Assembly: GCF_011046485.1 (NCBI RefSeq)
Contig: NZ_CP049256.1
Coordinates: 558,001-622,000 of the forward strand
Length of the DNA: 64,000 nucleotides
Reading direction: 5' to 3'
Source: Microbacterium sp. 4R-513
Lineage (GTDB): Bacteria; Actinomycetota; Actinomycetes; Actinomycetales; Microbacteriaceae
Shown here piece by piece: positions 26,817 to 35,339 of the stretch (positions within the stretch are counted from its first letter, which is position 1; each line of letters starts with the position of its first letter). Position numbers and translations under genes: made by a program. A model generated the notes under the pieces. The model was not told the origin of the DNA. It saw only the letters and a program-made list of their open reading frames with translations, and ran no database searches.

Positions 26817-27740
26817 ATGGCCTCGGCAAACCCCGCATTCAACAACCCCGCCTTCCAGGACCCGCGCGCCGTCAAGACCTACCCGGGCGGTCCGCAGGCG
26901 GCCAACCTCGGCGGTCCCACGCAGTACGCCTCGACGGCGAACGCGGGAGTGGATGCCGCCGCCAACGCACGGCTCGAGGGCGCATACGCCGCTCCCCCGG
27001 CCGGCGCGATCGACACGGGCCGCATGACGGTCGAGGACACGGTCCTCAAGACGCTCGCGCTCTTCGCGATCATGCTCGTCGCCGCGGTCGGCGGCTGGGT
27101 GTGGACGATGGCTCCGGTGACGGTCGCCAACCCTCAGCCCACGCTCCTGCCGTGGATCATCGGCATCGTCGGCAGCCTCATCCTGGGCATCGTCGCGAAC
27201 GTCCAGGCCATGCGGAACAAGATCCGGCCCGCCCTCTACTTCGGCTACGCCGTGTTCGAGGGCCTCTTCGTCGGCGGGATCTCGGCGTACTTCGAGTTCA
27301 TCTGGCCCGGCATCGTCGTCCAGGCGACTCTCGCCACCCTGGCGGTCGTCGGCGTGACTCTGGCGCTCTTCGCGAGCGGCAAGGTCCGCGCCTCCAAGCG
27401 CGCGACCAAGGTCTTCATGATCGCGATGATCGGCTACCTGGTGTTCGGCCTCATCAACATCGGCCTGATGATTTTCAACGTGCCGATCGCCGGCGGTGCC
27501 TTCGGCCTCTACAGCTACCAGCTGTTCGGCTGGCTTCCGCTGGGGCTTGTCATCGGCGTGTTCGTCGTGATCATGGCGGCGTACTCGCTCGTGCTCAACT
27601 TCGACTTCGTTCAGCAGGGCGTGCGTAACGGCCTTGCGCGGCCGTGGGGCTGGTACGCCGGCTACGGCATCATGGTGACCGTCGTCTGGCTGTACATCGA
27701 GATCCTCCGCATTCTCGCGATCCTGCGCGGCAACAACTAG
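26817..27740 (+). CDS. Bax inhibitor-1/YccA family membrane protein
   Basis: A 307-residue protein. About 70 N-terminal residues are soluble and Ala/Pro/Asn-rich with NPAFNNPAFQ repeats, followed by seven predicted helices. VFEGLFVGGISAYFE and YSLVLNFDFVQQGV match the actinobacterial Bax1-I/TMBIM group, whose final loop holds the paired aspartates in E. coli YccA-type members. The group includes calcium-leak channels and FtsH-regulating proteins; the role in actinobacteria is not settled. Monocistronic, with a strong terminator downstream. Confidence 0.92.
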   Translation: MASANPAFNNPAFQDPRAVKTYPGGPQAANLGGPTQYASTANAGVDAAANARLEGAYAAPPAGAIDTGRMTVEDTVLKTLALFAIMLVAAVGGWVWTMAPVTVANPQPTLLPWIIGIVGSLILGIVANVQAMRNKIRPALYFGYAVFEGLFVGGISAYFEFIWPGIVVQATLATLAVVGVTLALFASGKVRASKRATKVFMIAMIGYLVFGLINIGLMIFNVPIAGGAFGLYSYQLFGWLPLGLVIGVFVVIMAAYSLVLNFDFVQQGVRNGLARPWGWYAGYGIMVTVVWLYIEILRILAILRGNN

Positions 27741-27756
27741 CCGTCGCACGCATCGC

Positions 27757-27789
27757 ACGAAGGGCCGTCCCGCTGGGGCGGCCCTTCGT
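27757..27789 (+). terminator. intrinsic terminator of the Bax1-I gene
   Basis: A stem of about 14 bp, ACGAAGGGCCGTCCC pairing with GGGCGGCCCTTCGT (one G-U), with a 3-4 base loop, begins 17 bases after the stop codon and is followed by CGTT. Confidence 0.8.
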
Positions 27790-27947
27790 CGTTGGCGTTC
27801 CGGGGGTTCGGGGCGCGTTCCGTCGGGCGGCGGCGGCGTGTCACGGCGTGGCGCGGACCGAACCCGCCCCGAACGGGGGGTTGCAGCTGTCAGCGTCGAG
27901 CCGCAACCCCTGGCCGAGGCATCCGTCGTCGCCCTAGCGTGAGCATC

Positions 27948-29192
27948 ATGAGCCCTTCGAAGTCCTCAGAGACGTTCCTCGAGGTGGGCGGACGCGACGT
28001 GCGCGTCTCGAGCCCCGACAAGATCGTGTTCCCCGAGCCGGGCATCACGAAGCTCGAGCTCGTCGAGTACTACCTGTCTGTCGCCGACGGGGCTCTGCGG
28101 GGCGCCGGCGGCCGGCCGATGGTGCTCAAGCGCTTCCCCAAGGGCATCGACACCGAGCCGTTCTTCCAGAAGCGCGTGCCAGAGAACCGTCCTGAATACG
28201 TCGACACCGCGACGCTCCACTACGCGTCGGGGCGGTCGGCCGAAGAGGCGGTGATCCGGGATGCCGCGGGCCTCGCCTGGGTCGTGAACCTGGGATGCCT
28301 CGACCTCAACCCGCACCCCGTGCGCGCGGAAGACCTCGAGCATCCCGACGAGCTGCGGATCGACCTCGACCCGATGCCGGGGGTGGACTGGGCGCAGATC
28401 GTCGACGTCGCGATGGTCGCGCGGGAAGTGCTCGACGACTACGGTCTCGTCGGGTGGCCGAAGACGAGCGGCTCGCGTGGCCTGCACATCCTGGTGCGCA
28501 TCGCGCCGCAGTGGGACTTCCGCGACGTCCGTCTTGCCGCCGAGACCCTCGGCCGCGAGGTCGAGAACCGCGCGCCCGGGCTCGCCACCGCCCGATGGTG
28601 GAAGGAGGAGCGCGGCGAGAGCGTGTTCGTCGACTTCAACCAGAACGCCAAGGACCGGACCGTGGCATCCGCCTACTCCGTCCGCCCCCTGGCCGACGCG
28701 CGGGTGTCGATGCCGCTCGACTGGGACGAGGTTCACGAGCGCCGCCCCGAGGAGTTCACCGTGCGCACGGTGCCCGCCCGGTATGCCGAGCGCGGCGATC
28801 CGCACGAGGGCATCGACGACGCCGTCGGCACGCTCGACGGTCTGCTGCAGCTGGCGAAGGAGCTCGGACCGGCCGAGAAGGCGCCGCGCGGCGGCGACGG
28901 CTCGGGGCGGCGGGTCTCGACGATGCCGCTCATCGAGATCGCACGGACGAAGACGAAGTCCGAGGCGCTCGCGGCGCTGCAGACCTGGAACGAGCAGCAT
29001 CGCGACGTCGTACCACACCTCCACCCGGCCGACGTGCTCATCGACGGCATGCGGGGCTCGAGCTCGCTCTGGTACCGCGTGCGCATCAACCTGCAGCACA
29101 TCCCCGAGGCTGAGCGCCCCGAGCAGGGCGAACTGCTCGCCGACTACGACCCCTGGGCCGGCAAGGTCTGGCCCGGCGCCCCCGGCCCCTGA
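27948..29192 (+). CDS. LigD polymerase-domain protein (stand-alone)
   Basis: A 414-residue protein consisting of an archaeo-eukaryotic primase-type polymerase domain as in LigD. The catalytic acidic pair is in RIDLDPMPG (Asp139 and Asp141), the conserved histidine in TSGSRGLHILVRI, and the nucleotide-binding DFNQNAKDRTVASAYSVR follows. LigD polymerase domains add ribonucleotides at broken ends during non-homologous end joining. No ligase domain is attached, and no Ku gene is within the window. The ATG at 27948 is preceded by an in-frame GTG at 27939. Its C-terminal ~100 residues, with LIEIARTKTKSEALAALQTW, form an extra region of unknown role. Confidence 0.9.
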   Translation: MSPSKSSETFLEVGGRDVRVSSPDKIVFPEPGITKLELVEYYLSVADGALRGAGGRPMVLKRFPKGIDTEPFFQKRVPENRPEYVDTATLHYASGRSAEEAVIRDAAGLAWVVNLGCLDLNPHPVRAEDLEHPDELRIDLDPMPGVDWAQIVDVAMVAREVLDDYGLVGWPKTSGSRGLHILVRIAPQWDFRDVRLAAETLGREVENRAPGLATARWWKEERGESVFVDFNQNAKDRTVASAYSVRPLADARVSMPLDWDEVHERRPEEFTVRTVPARYAERGDPHEGIDDAVGTLDGLLQLAKELGPAEKAPRGGDGSGRRVSTMPLIEIARTKTKSEALAALQTWNEQHRDVVPHLHPADVLIDGMRGSSSLWYRVRINLQHIPEAERPEQGELLADYDPWAGKVWPGAPGP

Positions 29193-29215
29193 GCCCAGGT
29201 CGCGGCACGCGGTCC

Positions 29216-29323
29216 CCCGGTCGTTGAGCGGAGGTCGCGCAGCGACCGCAGACGAAACGCGCCGTACCCCGCGCTCACGCCGCGCGCAGGCGTTTCGTCT
29301 CGCTCCGCTCGCTCAACGACCGC
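29216..29323. repeat. inverted pair of dispersed repeat (family A)
   Basis: Unit one runs from GGTCGTTGAGCG at 29219 to GACGAAACGC near 29260 and contains an internal hairpin, GGTCGC-GCA-GCGACC. Unit two (about 29288-29323) is inverted, CGTTTCGTC ... CTCAACGACCG. The pair lies between two convergent genes; unit two contains the stop codon of the glycosyltransferase gene ending at 29313. Confidence 0.82.
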
Positions 29324-30683
29324 GGGTTCGGTCGACCGGCTCGTCGAGGGCCGCGCGCACCGCGTCGCCCATCGCGCGCATCGAGGCCGCGGCATCCATC
29401 GTCGCCGCAGCGGCGCGGCCCTCCCGCGAAAGGCGTTCGCGCAGCGCACGGTCGCCGACGACCTCGACGAGGGTTTCGGCCAGGGCGTCGACGTCACCGT
29501 CGGCGACGAGCCGGCCCCCGCCGTGCGCGAGGGTGTCGCGCGGACCGTACGGCATGTCGTAGCTCACCACCGGCACGCCCCCGCCGAGCGCCTCGAGCAC
29601 GACGAGCGGCTGGCCCTCGTTCGTACTCGCGAGGAGGAACACGTCGGCCTCCGCCCAGGCGCGGGAGGTGTCGGACGCGTGGCCCCGGAAGGCGACGGCG
29701 TCCGCGACACCGAGCTCGTTCGCGAGCTGCTCGAGCTCCGCGCGCTGCGCACCGTCGCCGTAGACGTGCAGGTGCGCCTCGGACCGTGCCTGCCGCACCG
29801 CGGCGAGCGCACGGATCGCGTGGTCGACGCGTTTGCGCGGGATGAGCGAGTTGAGCATGACGATCCGACCCGGCACGGGCGTCGATTCCGCCGCGGTCTG
29901 GTTCGCGGGGTGCGGGACGACGAAAGAACGGATGCCGCGGCCCACCCGCCGCTCGACGTCCCGCTGCTGACTCGGCGTCAGCCACAAGACCGCGTCGAAC
30001 CGGTCGGCCACCGCGAACCAGCGCTCCCACGCGGGGTCCATCGGCGAATCCCACGCGAACGGCGCGAGGACGTGGCAGGCGTGGGTGGTGTGGACGATGC
30101 GCACGCGCGGGTCGAGGACCGGCTCGCCCGGAGCGACGAGCGCTTCGCCGACCTGCCGAGCCTCGCAGACGAGGACGACGGGCTTGTCCGTGCGAGCGGC
30201 GAGCGCGTTGATCCACGCGCGGTAGAGCCCCGCATAGCCTGGCACCCACCCCACAACCTCGCCGTCGCTCCAGATGCGGACCGGGGCATCGGTGAGGTGC
30301 CACGCGGGGTCGCCGCTCACGACCGGCAGCTCGAGGACGGTCGCACCGGATGCGTCCGTGATCGGGCGGTACGGCCACGCCGACGCGGGGATCGGTCCGC
30401 GGAGCGCCGCGGCGCGGAGCCACCCGCCGTCGGCTCGGGCATCGTCGAAGAGATTCCGAAGCGCGTCGGGCTCGGACAGGAGTCCTCGGCGCACCCATTC
30501 GGCTCGATCGGCGTCGTGATCGGCCATCTCGCCCGGGTCGATCGTGAGGAGCACGGGCTGCGCGCCGGCGTCCGCCATGTCGAGAGCGCGGCGCAGGACC
30601 GAGATCGTGAAGCCGCCGTCGCGGTCGGGAAGGAGCCGACTGGCGAGCACGAGGTAATGCGCGTCGGGCAGGAGGTCGGTCAC
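29313..30683 (-). CDS. glycosyltransferase family 4 (GT-B fold)
   Basis: A 456-residue GT-B glycosyltransferase. The C-terminal Rossmann domain has MLNSLIPRKRVDHAIRAL, LHVYGDGAQRAELEQL and the donor-binding NEGQPLVVLEALGGGVPVVSYDMPYGPRD, which resembles TagE-like poly(glycerol-phosphate) glucosyltransferases. The N-terminal acceptor domain is divergent. No membrane helix, so it would work at the inner face of the membrane. A role in cell-wall polymer or exopolysaccharide decoration is an inference; no other such gene is close by. Its stop codon lies inside a family A repeat. Confidence 0.85.
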   Translation of the reverse strand: MTDLLPDAHYLVLASRLLPDRDGGFTISVLRRALDMADAGAQPVLLTIDPGEMADHDADRAEWVRRGLLSEPDALRNLFDDARADGGWLRAAALRGPIPASAWPYRPITDASGATVLELPVVSGDPAWHLTDAPVRIWSDGEVVGWVPGYAGLYRAWINALAARTDKPVVLVCEARQVGEALVAPGEPVLDPRVRIVHTTHACHVLAPFAWDSPMDPAWERWFAVADRFDAVLWLTPSQQRDVERRVGRGIRSFVVPHPANQTAAESTPVPGRIVMLNSLIPRKRVDHAIRALAAVRQARSEAHLHVYGDGAQRAELEQLANELGVADAVAFRGHASDTSRAWAEADVFLLASTNEGQPLVVLEALGGGVPVVSYDMPYGPRDTLAHGGGRLVADGDVDALAETLVEVVGDRALRERLSREGRAAAATMDAAASMRAMGDAVRAALDEPVDRTRGR

Positions 30684-30756
30684 CCGTCCATCCTCCCCTA
30701 CCGGGCAGCGCGGTCGACGCCCGGTGCGTTCCGGTCTGCGTTGCTCCGGAGGCCTG

Positions 30757-30850
30757 GCGCGTTTCGTCTCGCTCGCTCCGCTCCCTCGCTCAACGACCGG
30801 GAGCGGAGACAGTTCTCGGTCGTTGAGCGAGCGGAGCGAGACGAAACGCG
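30757..30850. repeat. inverted pair of dispersed repeat (family A)
   Basis: Here the units face the other way: GCGCGTTTCGTCTCGC ... CAACGACCG (about 30758-30799) followed by CGGTCGTTGAGCG ... GACGAAACGCG (about 30816-30850). The pair occupies the divergent gap between the glycosyltransferase start and the XRE regulator start, so this copy cannot be serving as a simple 3' terminator. Confidence 0.82.
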
Positions 30851-30933
30851 TCGCGCGGACGAAGCCGGCCGGGGCGTTCTGCTCTGAGCGGAAGCACTCG
30901 GCGGGCGTGGCATCCCGGATCTATCGTGAGCGC

Positions 30934-31269
30934 ATGGCCGAGATCATCCCGCTGCCGACGAAGAAGCCGGCCCCGCGCGAACCGGAGCCGCTGTGGCGCG
31001 ACGCCCTGGGCGACCTGCTCCGCCGCCTGCGACACGAGCGCGGCGAGCGCCTCGCCGACACGGCGGACCGTGCCGGGTTGTCACCCCAGTACCTGTCCGA
31101 GATCGAGCGGGGCCTCAAAGAGCCCTCGAGTGAGATGATCGCCGCCGTCGCGGGAGCCCTCGACGTGACCCTGGTCGAACTGACCGCGGCCGTCGCCGAC
31201 GACCTCCGCACCCGCGCGGGCGAGCGCGCGGTCGTGGGCGTGCGCGCGGCCTACGCCCTCGCGGCCTGA
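30934..31269 (+). CDS. popR-like: XRE-family regulator, PopR/ClgR-like, with YALAA tail
   Basis: A 111-residue protein with one helix-turn-helix: LGDLLRRLRHERGERLADTADRAGLSPQYLSEIERGLKEPSSEM. Size, HTH type and position beside a clpP pair match PopR/ClgR, the actinobacterial activators of clpP operons. The last five residues, YALAA, are the same as the end of the tmRNA (ssrA) tag, a signal for ClpXP. Streptomyces PopR is known to be destroyed by ClpP through C-terminal alanines. The gene is convergent with the clpP operon and their 3' ends overlap by 19 bp. Regulation of the neighbouring pair is likely but not shown. Confidence 0.82.
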   Translation: MAEIIPLPTKKPAPREPEPLWRDALGDLLRRLRHERGERLADTADRAGLSPQYLSEIERGLKEPSSEMIAAVAGALDVTLVELTAAVADDLRTRAGERAVVGVRAAYALAA

Positions 31270-31859
31270 GTCCCGACCCGCTCGAGCACGCGGTCGGCGA
31301 GTCCGTAGCCGACGGCGTCGGCGGCGGTGAAGACGCGGTCACGGTCGGTGTCGGCGCGGAGCTGAACGGCATCCTTCCCCGTGTGGAGAGCAAGGATCTG
31401 CTCGACGTCGCCGCGCACCCGGACGAGCTCGTCGGCCTGGAGGATCAGGTCCGGGATCGCGCCGCGGCCCTGGCCCGCCGGCTGGTGGAGCACGACCCGG
31501 GCGTGCGGGAGCACCGCGCGCTTGCCGTGCGCGCCTGCGGCGAGCATCACGGCACCGACTCCGATCGCCTGACCGACGACCGTCGTGGCGACATCGGGGC
31601 GCACGTGCTGCATCGTGTCGTAGACGGCCAGCATCGCCGCGGGGTCGCCGCCCTCGCAGTTGATGTAGAGCTGGATGTCGCGGTCGGGGTTGTCGGCGTC
31701 GAGGTGCAGCAGCTGCGCGATGAGGGCGTTCGCGACCCCCGCGTCGATGCCGGTGCCGAGGTACACGACGCGCTCCGTCAGAAGGTGCGAGTAGACGTCC
31801 ATGACGCGGTCGCCGCGCGGATGCTGCGCCACGACGTTCGGGATCGTGTACGAGCTCAT
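31251..31859 (-). CDS. clpP-like: ClpP-like subunit lacking the catalytic serine
   Basis: A 202-residue ClpP-family protein. The usual GQAASMGA becomes GQAIGVGA, placing Gly100 where the nucleophilic serine should be. The oxyanion-region SPGG is also changed, to CEGG. His125 (VVLHQP) and an aspartate in TDRDR (about 172-174) remain. It is therefore probably an inactive partner subunit that assembles with the active ClpP encoded just upstream; inactive or divergent ClpP partners occur in several actinobacteria and in plastids (ClpR). The start overlaps the upstream stop by 4 bp. A sequencing error is unlikely, since flanking residues differ as well. Confidence 0.9.
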   Translation of the reverse strand: MSSYTIPNVVAQHPRGDRVMDVYSHLLTERVVYLGTGIDAGVANALIAQLLHLDADNPDRDIQLYINCEGGDPAAMLAVYDTMQHVRPDVATTVVGQAIGVGAVMLAAGAHGKRAVLPHARVVLHQPAGQGRGAIPDLILQADELVRVRGDVEQILALHTGKDAVQLRADTDRDRVFTAADAVGYGLADRVLERVGTQAARA

Positions 31860-32485
31860 GCCGCCACCTCCGCCGGTGCCATGCCGAGGCCCGCGGGCCG
31901 CCGGCGCTTCGGGACCACCTGCGCGAAGTCGGTCACGATCCCGTCGATGAAGCCGTAGTCGAACGCCTCCTGGGCCGTGTACCAGCGGTCGTGGAGCGAG
32001 TCCTCGAAGACCCGCTCGAGCGGCTGGCCCGTGTCGGCCGAGATGATCCCGAGCACGGTGTCGCGCATGTGCCGGAGGTCGCCCGCCTGGACCTCGACCT
32101 CCACCGTGGAGCCGCCGATCCCCGCCGATCCCTGATGCATCAGGATGCGGGCGTGCGGCAGAGCGCGGCGTTTGCCCCGCGTGCCTGCGCTCAGGAGGAA
32201 CTGCCCGGCGCTGCAGGCGAGCCCGAGCGCGAGGGTCGCGACGTCGTTCGGGATGAGCCGCATGACGTCGCGGATCGCGAGCATCGAGGGCACGGAGCCG
32301 CCGGGCGAGTGGATCCAGAGGGCGATGTCGGATGCCTCGTCCTCCGCCGCGAGCGCGAGCAGCTGCGTCGCGATCAGGGTGCCGTTGTCGTCATCGAGGG
32401 GACCGTCGAGCACGAGCACACGCTGGTGGAAGAGCTCGCGCCGCGCCTCGGCCCCGAACTGGGGGATCTTTCCTTCTTCAGCCAT
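31856..32485 (-). CDS. clpP: ATP-dependent Clp protease proteolytic subunit
   Basis: A 209-residue ClpP with an apparently complete triad: Ser92 in ACSAGQ, His117 in LMHQG and Asp166 in HDRW. The HSPGGSVPSMLA strand is standard. It begins without an obvious propeptide. With the inactive subunit downstream it should form a mixed tetradecamer served by a Clp ATPase encoded elsewhere. This looks like the second, inducible clpP operon (clpP3/clpP4-type in Streptomyces) rather than the housekeeping clpP1P2, since no clpX follows. Two tandem operator-like sites lie 41-70 bp upstream of the start. Confidence 0.92.
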   Translation of the reverse strand: MAEEGKIPQFGAEARRELFHQRVLVLDGPLDDDNGTLIATQLLALAAEDEASDIALWIHSPGGSVPSMLAIRDVMRLIPNDVATLALGLACSAGQFLLSAGTRGKRRALPHARILMHQGSAGIGGSTVEVEVQAGDLRHMRDTVLGIISADTGQPLERVFEDSLHDRWYTAQEAFDYGFIDGIVTDFAQVVPKRRRPAGLGMAPAEVAA

Positions 32486-32525
32486 GCGCCCAGCCTGCGC
32501 CGCCGCACGGCCCCGCGGGGCGGGC

Positions 32526-32555
32526 TCTGCCGAGGGCGGTTCTGCTGTGGGCGGC
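32526..32555. promoter_or_regulatory. tandem PopR-type operator candidates
   Basis: Two directly adjacent 15-bp sites of the form TCTGCY-N3-GGCGGY: TCTGCC-GAG-GGCGGT (32526-32540) and TCTGCT-GTG-GGCGGC (32541-32555). They lie 41-70 bp upstream of the clpP start. From memory, the Streptomyces PopR site is TCTGCC-N3-GGCAGA; the first copy matches 10 of those 12 positions. Binding by the XRE regulator at 30934 is inferred. Confidence 0.55.
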
Positions 32556-32609
32556 GCGCGGGCCGAGGCGTCGGGCAGGTCCCTGAGGCCGGCGCGTCGG
32601 TCTCGAGCG

Positions 32610-33725
32610 TCAGGCCGGGGCGTCGCCGGAGTCGATGGGCTGGGGCTTCACGCCGAGCTGCCCGTACCAGTCGCGGACCGCCTGCCGTTGGGCATCGGAG
32701 CAGACCTGGCCGTAGCCGATGCTGACGTCCCAGTACTGGTAGCCGCTGACCCAGATGCGGTGGTCGAGGGTCCAGCCGTCGAGGAAGGTGAGCGCGAAGC
32801 AGTCGGCCATGACCTCGTGGTCGCCGTCGAAAGCCGGGAGGACGGCGGCCGTGGCATCCGGATTCGTGAACTGCAGCACGTGCGCGAACTCGTGGTACGC
32901 GATGCCGGTCCGCAGCTCGTCGGTCATGTACGGCAGCTGGTCGCCCGCCGCATCGAAGTGCACGAGGTAGGGGTCGTTCCCGAACACGCAGCCGAGAACC
33001 GAGTCGTCGCTGCTGCTGCACGTCTTCTGATCGAGCACGGAGCGGACGAAGCCGCGGCCGAGGCTGTCGATCACCGACTCGTACGTCGACCCCGTCGCGT
33101 TGGAGGCCGCATCCTGCCGCGCGGTGGCCAGGATCGTCTCGAGGTCGGCGGCCGCCTGCCGGACGCCCTGCGTGTCGTCCTCGACCTTGTCACCGTCCCA
33201 GCGATGCCGCCACGCGCGCTCGGCGAGCACCTGGTACTCGTGCCACGGGACGATCGAGCCGGTGAGCACCCCGTCGAACTCCGCGGCGGTGCCGAGGAGC
33301 CCGGACATCGCCGCGCCGAACTCCTCCTTCTTGTCGATGAGCTCCTTCTGCTTCTCGATCTCGTCCTGCTGGTTCGAGATCTTCTCGCGCTGGTCCGCGA
33401 TCCGCTCCCGAGCCTCGAGGAACTGCACCGTGAGCCAAGCTCCTGCCGCGAGCACGAGGACGAGAAGGATGCCGAGCACCCAGGCCGCGACGACTGCGCC
33501 CCGGGATCGGCGGACCGGTGCCGCCCCGGACGCCGGCGGGGCCGATTCACCGGCTGTCTGCCCGGCGACGGGTTCACCGGCCGGAGGCGTGGAGAGGGCT
33601 TCACCGGTCGGCGGAGCGCCGACGGGCTCACCGGCCGGAGCCGCGCCCGGCTCAGCGTACGACGGCTCGTCTCCCGAGACGGGAGGCCCGGGCGGATCCG
33701 CCGCGGGAGGAGGCTGCTCGTCCAT
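32610..33725 (-). CDS. membrane-anchored neutral zinc metallopeptidase
   Basis: A 371-residue protein. Residues 1-75 are cytoplasmic and Pro/Ala/Glu-rich, a membrane helix spans about 77-101, a coiled coil (ERIADQREKISNQQDEIEKQ) about 103-135, and the extracytoplasmic catalytic part follows. The zinc motif HEFAH is at 278-282, with EVMADCFAL at 304-312 supplying a third ligand. This matches the putative neutral zinc metallopeptidase (YpfJ-like) family. Substrates are unknown. A disulfide between the paired cysteines (CSSSDDSVLGC) is possible. It follows the clpP operon region on the same strand as the guaA block. Confidence 0.88.
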   Translation of the reverse strand: MDEQPPPAADPPGPPVSGDEPSYAEPGAAPAGEPVGAPPTGEALSTPPAGEPVAGQTAGESAPPASGAAPVRRSRGAVVAAWVLGILLVLVLAAGAWLTVQFLEARERIADQREKISNQQDEIEKQKELIDKKEEFGAAMSGLLGTAAEFDGVLTGSIVPWHEYQVLAERAWRHRWDGDKVEDDTQGVRQAAADLETILATARQDAASNATGSTYESVIDSLGRGFVRSVLDQKTCSSSDDSVLGCVFGNDPYLVHFDAAGDQLPYMTDELRTGIAYHEFAHVLQFTNPDATAAVLPAFDGDHEVMADCFALTFLDGWTLDHRIWVSGYQYWDVSIGYGQVCSDAQRQAVRDWYGQLGVKPQPIDSGDAPA

Positions 33726-33742
33726 CGCGCCGTCCCTTCAGC

Positions 33743-35326
33743 TCACTCCCACTCGATGGTCCCCGGGGGCTTCGACGTCACGTCGAGCACGACGCGGTTG
33801 ATGTCGCGCACCTCGTTGGTGATGCGGTTGGAGATCTTCGAGAGCACGTCGTAGGGCAGCCGCGTCCAGTCGGCCGTCATCGCGTCCTCCGACGAGACGG
33901 GGCGCAGCACGATCGGGTGGCCGTAGGTGCGGCCGTCGCCCTGTACGCCTACGGAGCGGACGTCGGCGAGCAGCACCACCGGGCACTGCCAGATCTCTCC
34001 GTCGAGCCCCGCCTTGCTCAGCTCCTCGCGGGCGATGGCGTCGGCATCCTGCAGAATCGCGAGGCGGTCAGCGGTGACCTCACCCACGATCCGGATGCCG
34101 AGGCCGGGGCCCGGAAACGGCTGGCGCGACACGATCACCTCGGGAAGGCCGAGCTCGCGCCCGATCGCGCGGACCTCGTCCTTGAAGAGCGTCCGCAGGG
34201 GCTCGACGAGCTCGAACTGCAGGTCCTCGGGCAGTCCGCCCACGTTGTGGTGCGACTTGATGTTCGCCGTGCCCGTGCCGCCGCCGGACTCGACGACGTC
34301 CGGGTACAGCGTGCCCTGCACGAGGAAACGGATCGGCTCGCCGTCGGCCGCCGCCTCGGCGACGAGGTCGCGCTCGGCGGCCTCGAAGGTGCGGATGAAC
34401 TCGCGGCCGATGATCTTGCGCTTCTGCTCGGGATCGGAGACCCCGGCGAGCGCCGTGAGGAACTGCTCGCGCGCGTCGATCGTGACGAGGCGCACACCGG
34501 TCGAGGCGACGTAGTCGTTCTCGACCTGCTCGCGCTCGCCCTTGCGGAGGAGGCCGTGGTCGACGAACACGCACACGAGCTGGTCGCCGACTGCCTTGTG
34601 CACGAGGGCCGCCGCGACGGCGGAGTCGACGCCGCCCGACAGCGCGCAGAGCACCCGGCCGCTGCCGACCTGCTCGCGGATGCGGTCAACCTGCTCGGCG
34701 ATGACGTTGCCGCTGTTCCAGTCGGCGGGGAGTCCCGCCGCCCTGTGCAGGAAGTTCTCGATGACGCGCTGCCCGTGGTCGGAATGCTTGACCTCGGGAT
34801 GCCACTGCACGCCGTACAAGCGGCGCTCATCGCTTCCGAACGCGGCGACGGGCGTGGCGGTCGTCGACGCCAGCACGTCGAAGCCCTCGGGTGCCCGCGA
34901 GACCTGGTCGCCGTGGCTCATCCAGACGTTCTGCTCGGCGGGCTGCCCGGCCAGGAGCACTCCGCCGTCGCCCGAGACCGAGGCATCCGTCGCCCCGTAC
35001 TCCCGCAGGCCGGTGTTCGCGACCTCGCCGCCGAGCGCCTGCGCCATGACCTGGAAGCCGTAGCAGATGCCCAGGGTCGGCACACCGAGGTCGAAGACGC
35101 CCTCGTCGAGTGCCGGAGCCCCTTCTTCGTACACCGACGACGGACCGCCGGAGAGGATGATGCCGACGGGGTTCTTCGCCGCGATGTCGGAGGCCGACGC
35201 CGTGTGCGGGACGATCTCGCTGTACACGCCGGCTTCGCGCACGCGGCGGGCGATCAGCTGCGCGTACTGCGCGCCGAAGTCGACGACGAGGACGGGGCGC
35301 TGGGAGGTCTCGGTCTGCTCGGTCAA
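33743..35326 (-). CDS. guaA: GMP synthase (glutamine-hydrolysing)
   Basis: A 527-residue enzyme converting XMP to GMP. The glutamine amidotransferase domain starts [20 protein letters not shown], has its nucleophile cysteine in [12 protein letters not shown] and the His-Glu pair in VQWHPEV. The ATP-pyrophosphatase domain has the P-loop LSGGVDS, and the C-terminal dimerisation domain ends PPGTIEWE, the invariant GuaA terminus. I chose the TTG at 35326 because homology begins right after it and the upstream frame runs into the next gene. First gene of the guanine-nucleotide region. Confidence 0.97.
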   Translation of the reverse strand: MTEQTETSQRPVLVVDFGAQYAQLIARRVREAGVYSEIVPHTASASDIAAKNPVGIILSGGPSSVYEEGAPALDEGVFDLGVPTLGICYGFQVMAQALGGEVANTGLREYGATDASVSGDGGVLLAGQPAEQNVWMSHGDQVSRAPEGFDVLASTTATPVAAFGSDERRLYGVQWHPEVKHSDHGQRVIENFLHRAAGLPADWNSGNVIAEQVDRIREQVGSGRVLCALSGGVDSAVAAALVHKAVGDQLVCVFVDHGLLRKGEREQVENDYVASTGVRLVTIDAREQFLTALAGVSDPEQKRKIIGREFIRTFEAAERDLVAEAAADGEPIRFLVQGTLYPDVVESGGGTGTANIKSHHNVGGLPEDLQFELVEPLRTLFKDEVRAIGRELGLPEVIVSRQPFPGPGLGIRIVGEVTADRLAILQDADAIAREELSKAGLDGEIWQCPVVLLADVRSVGVQGDGRTYGHPIVLRPVSSEDAMTADWTRLPYDVLSKISNRITNEVRDINRVVLDVTSKPPGTIEWE

Positions 35327-35339
35327 CGGGTGCTTTCTG

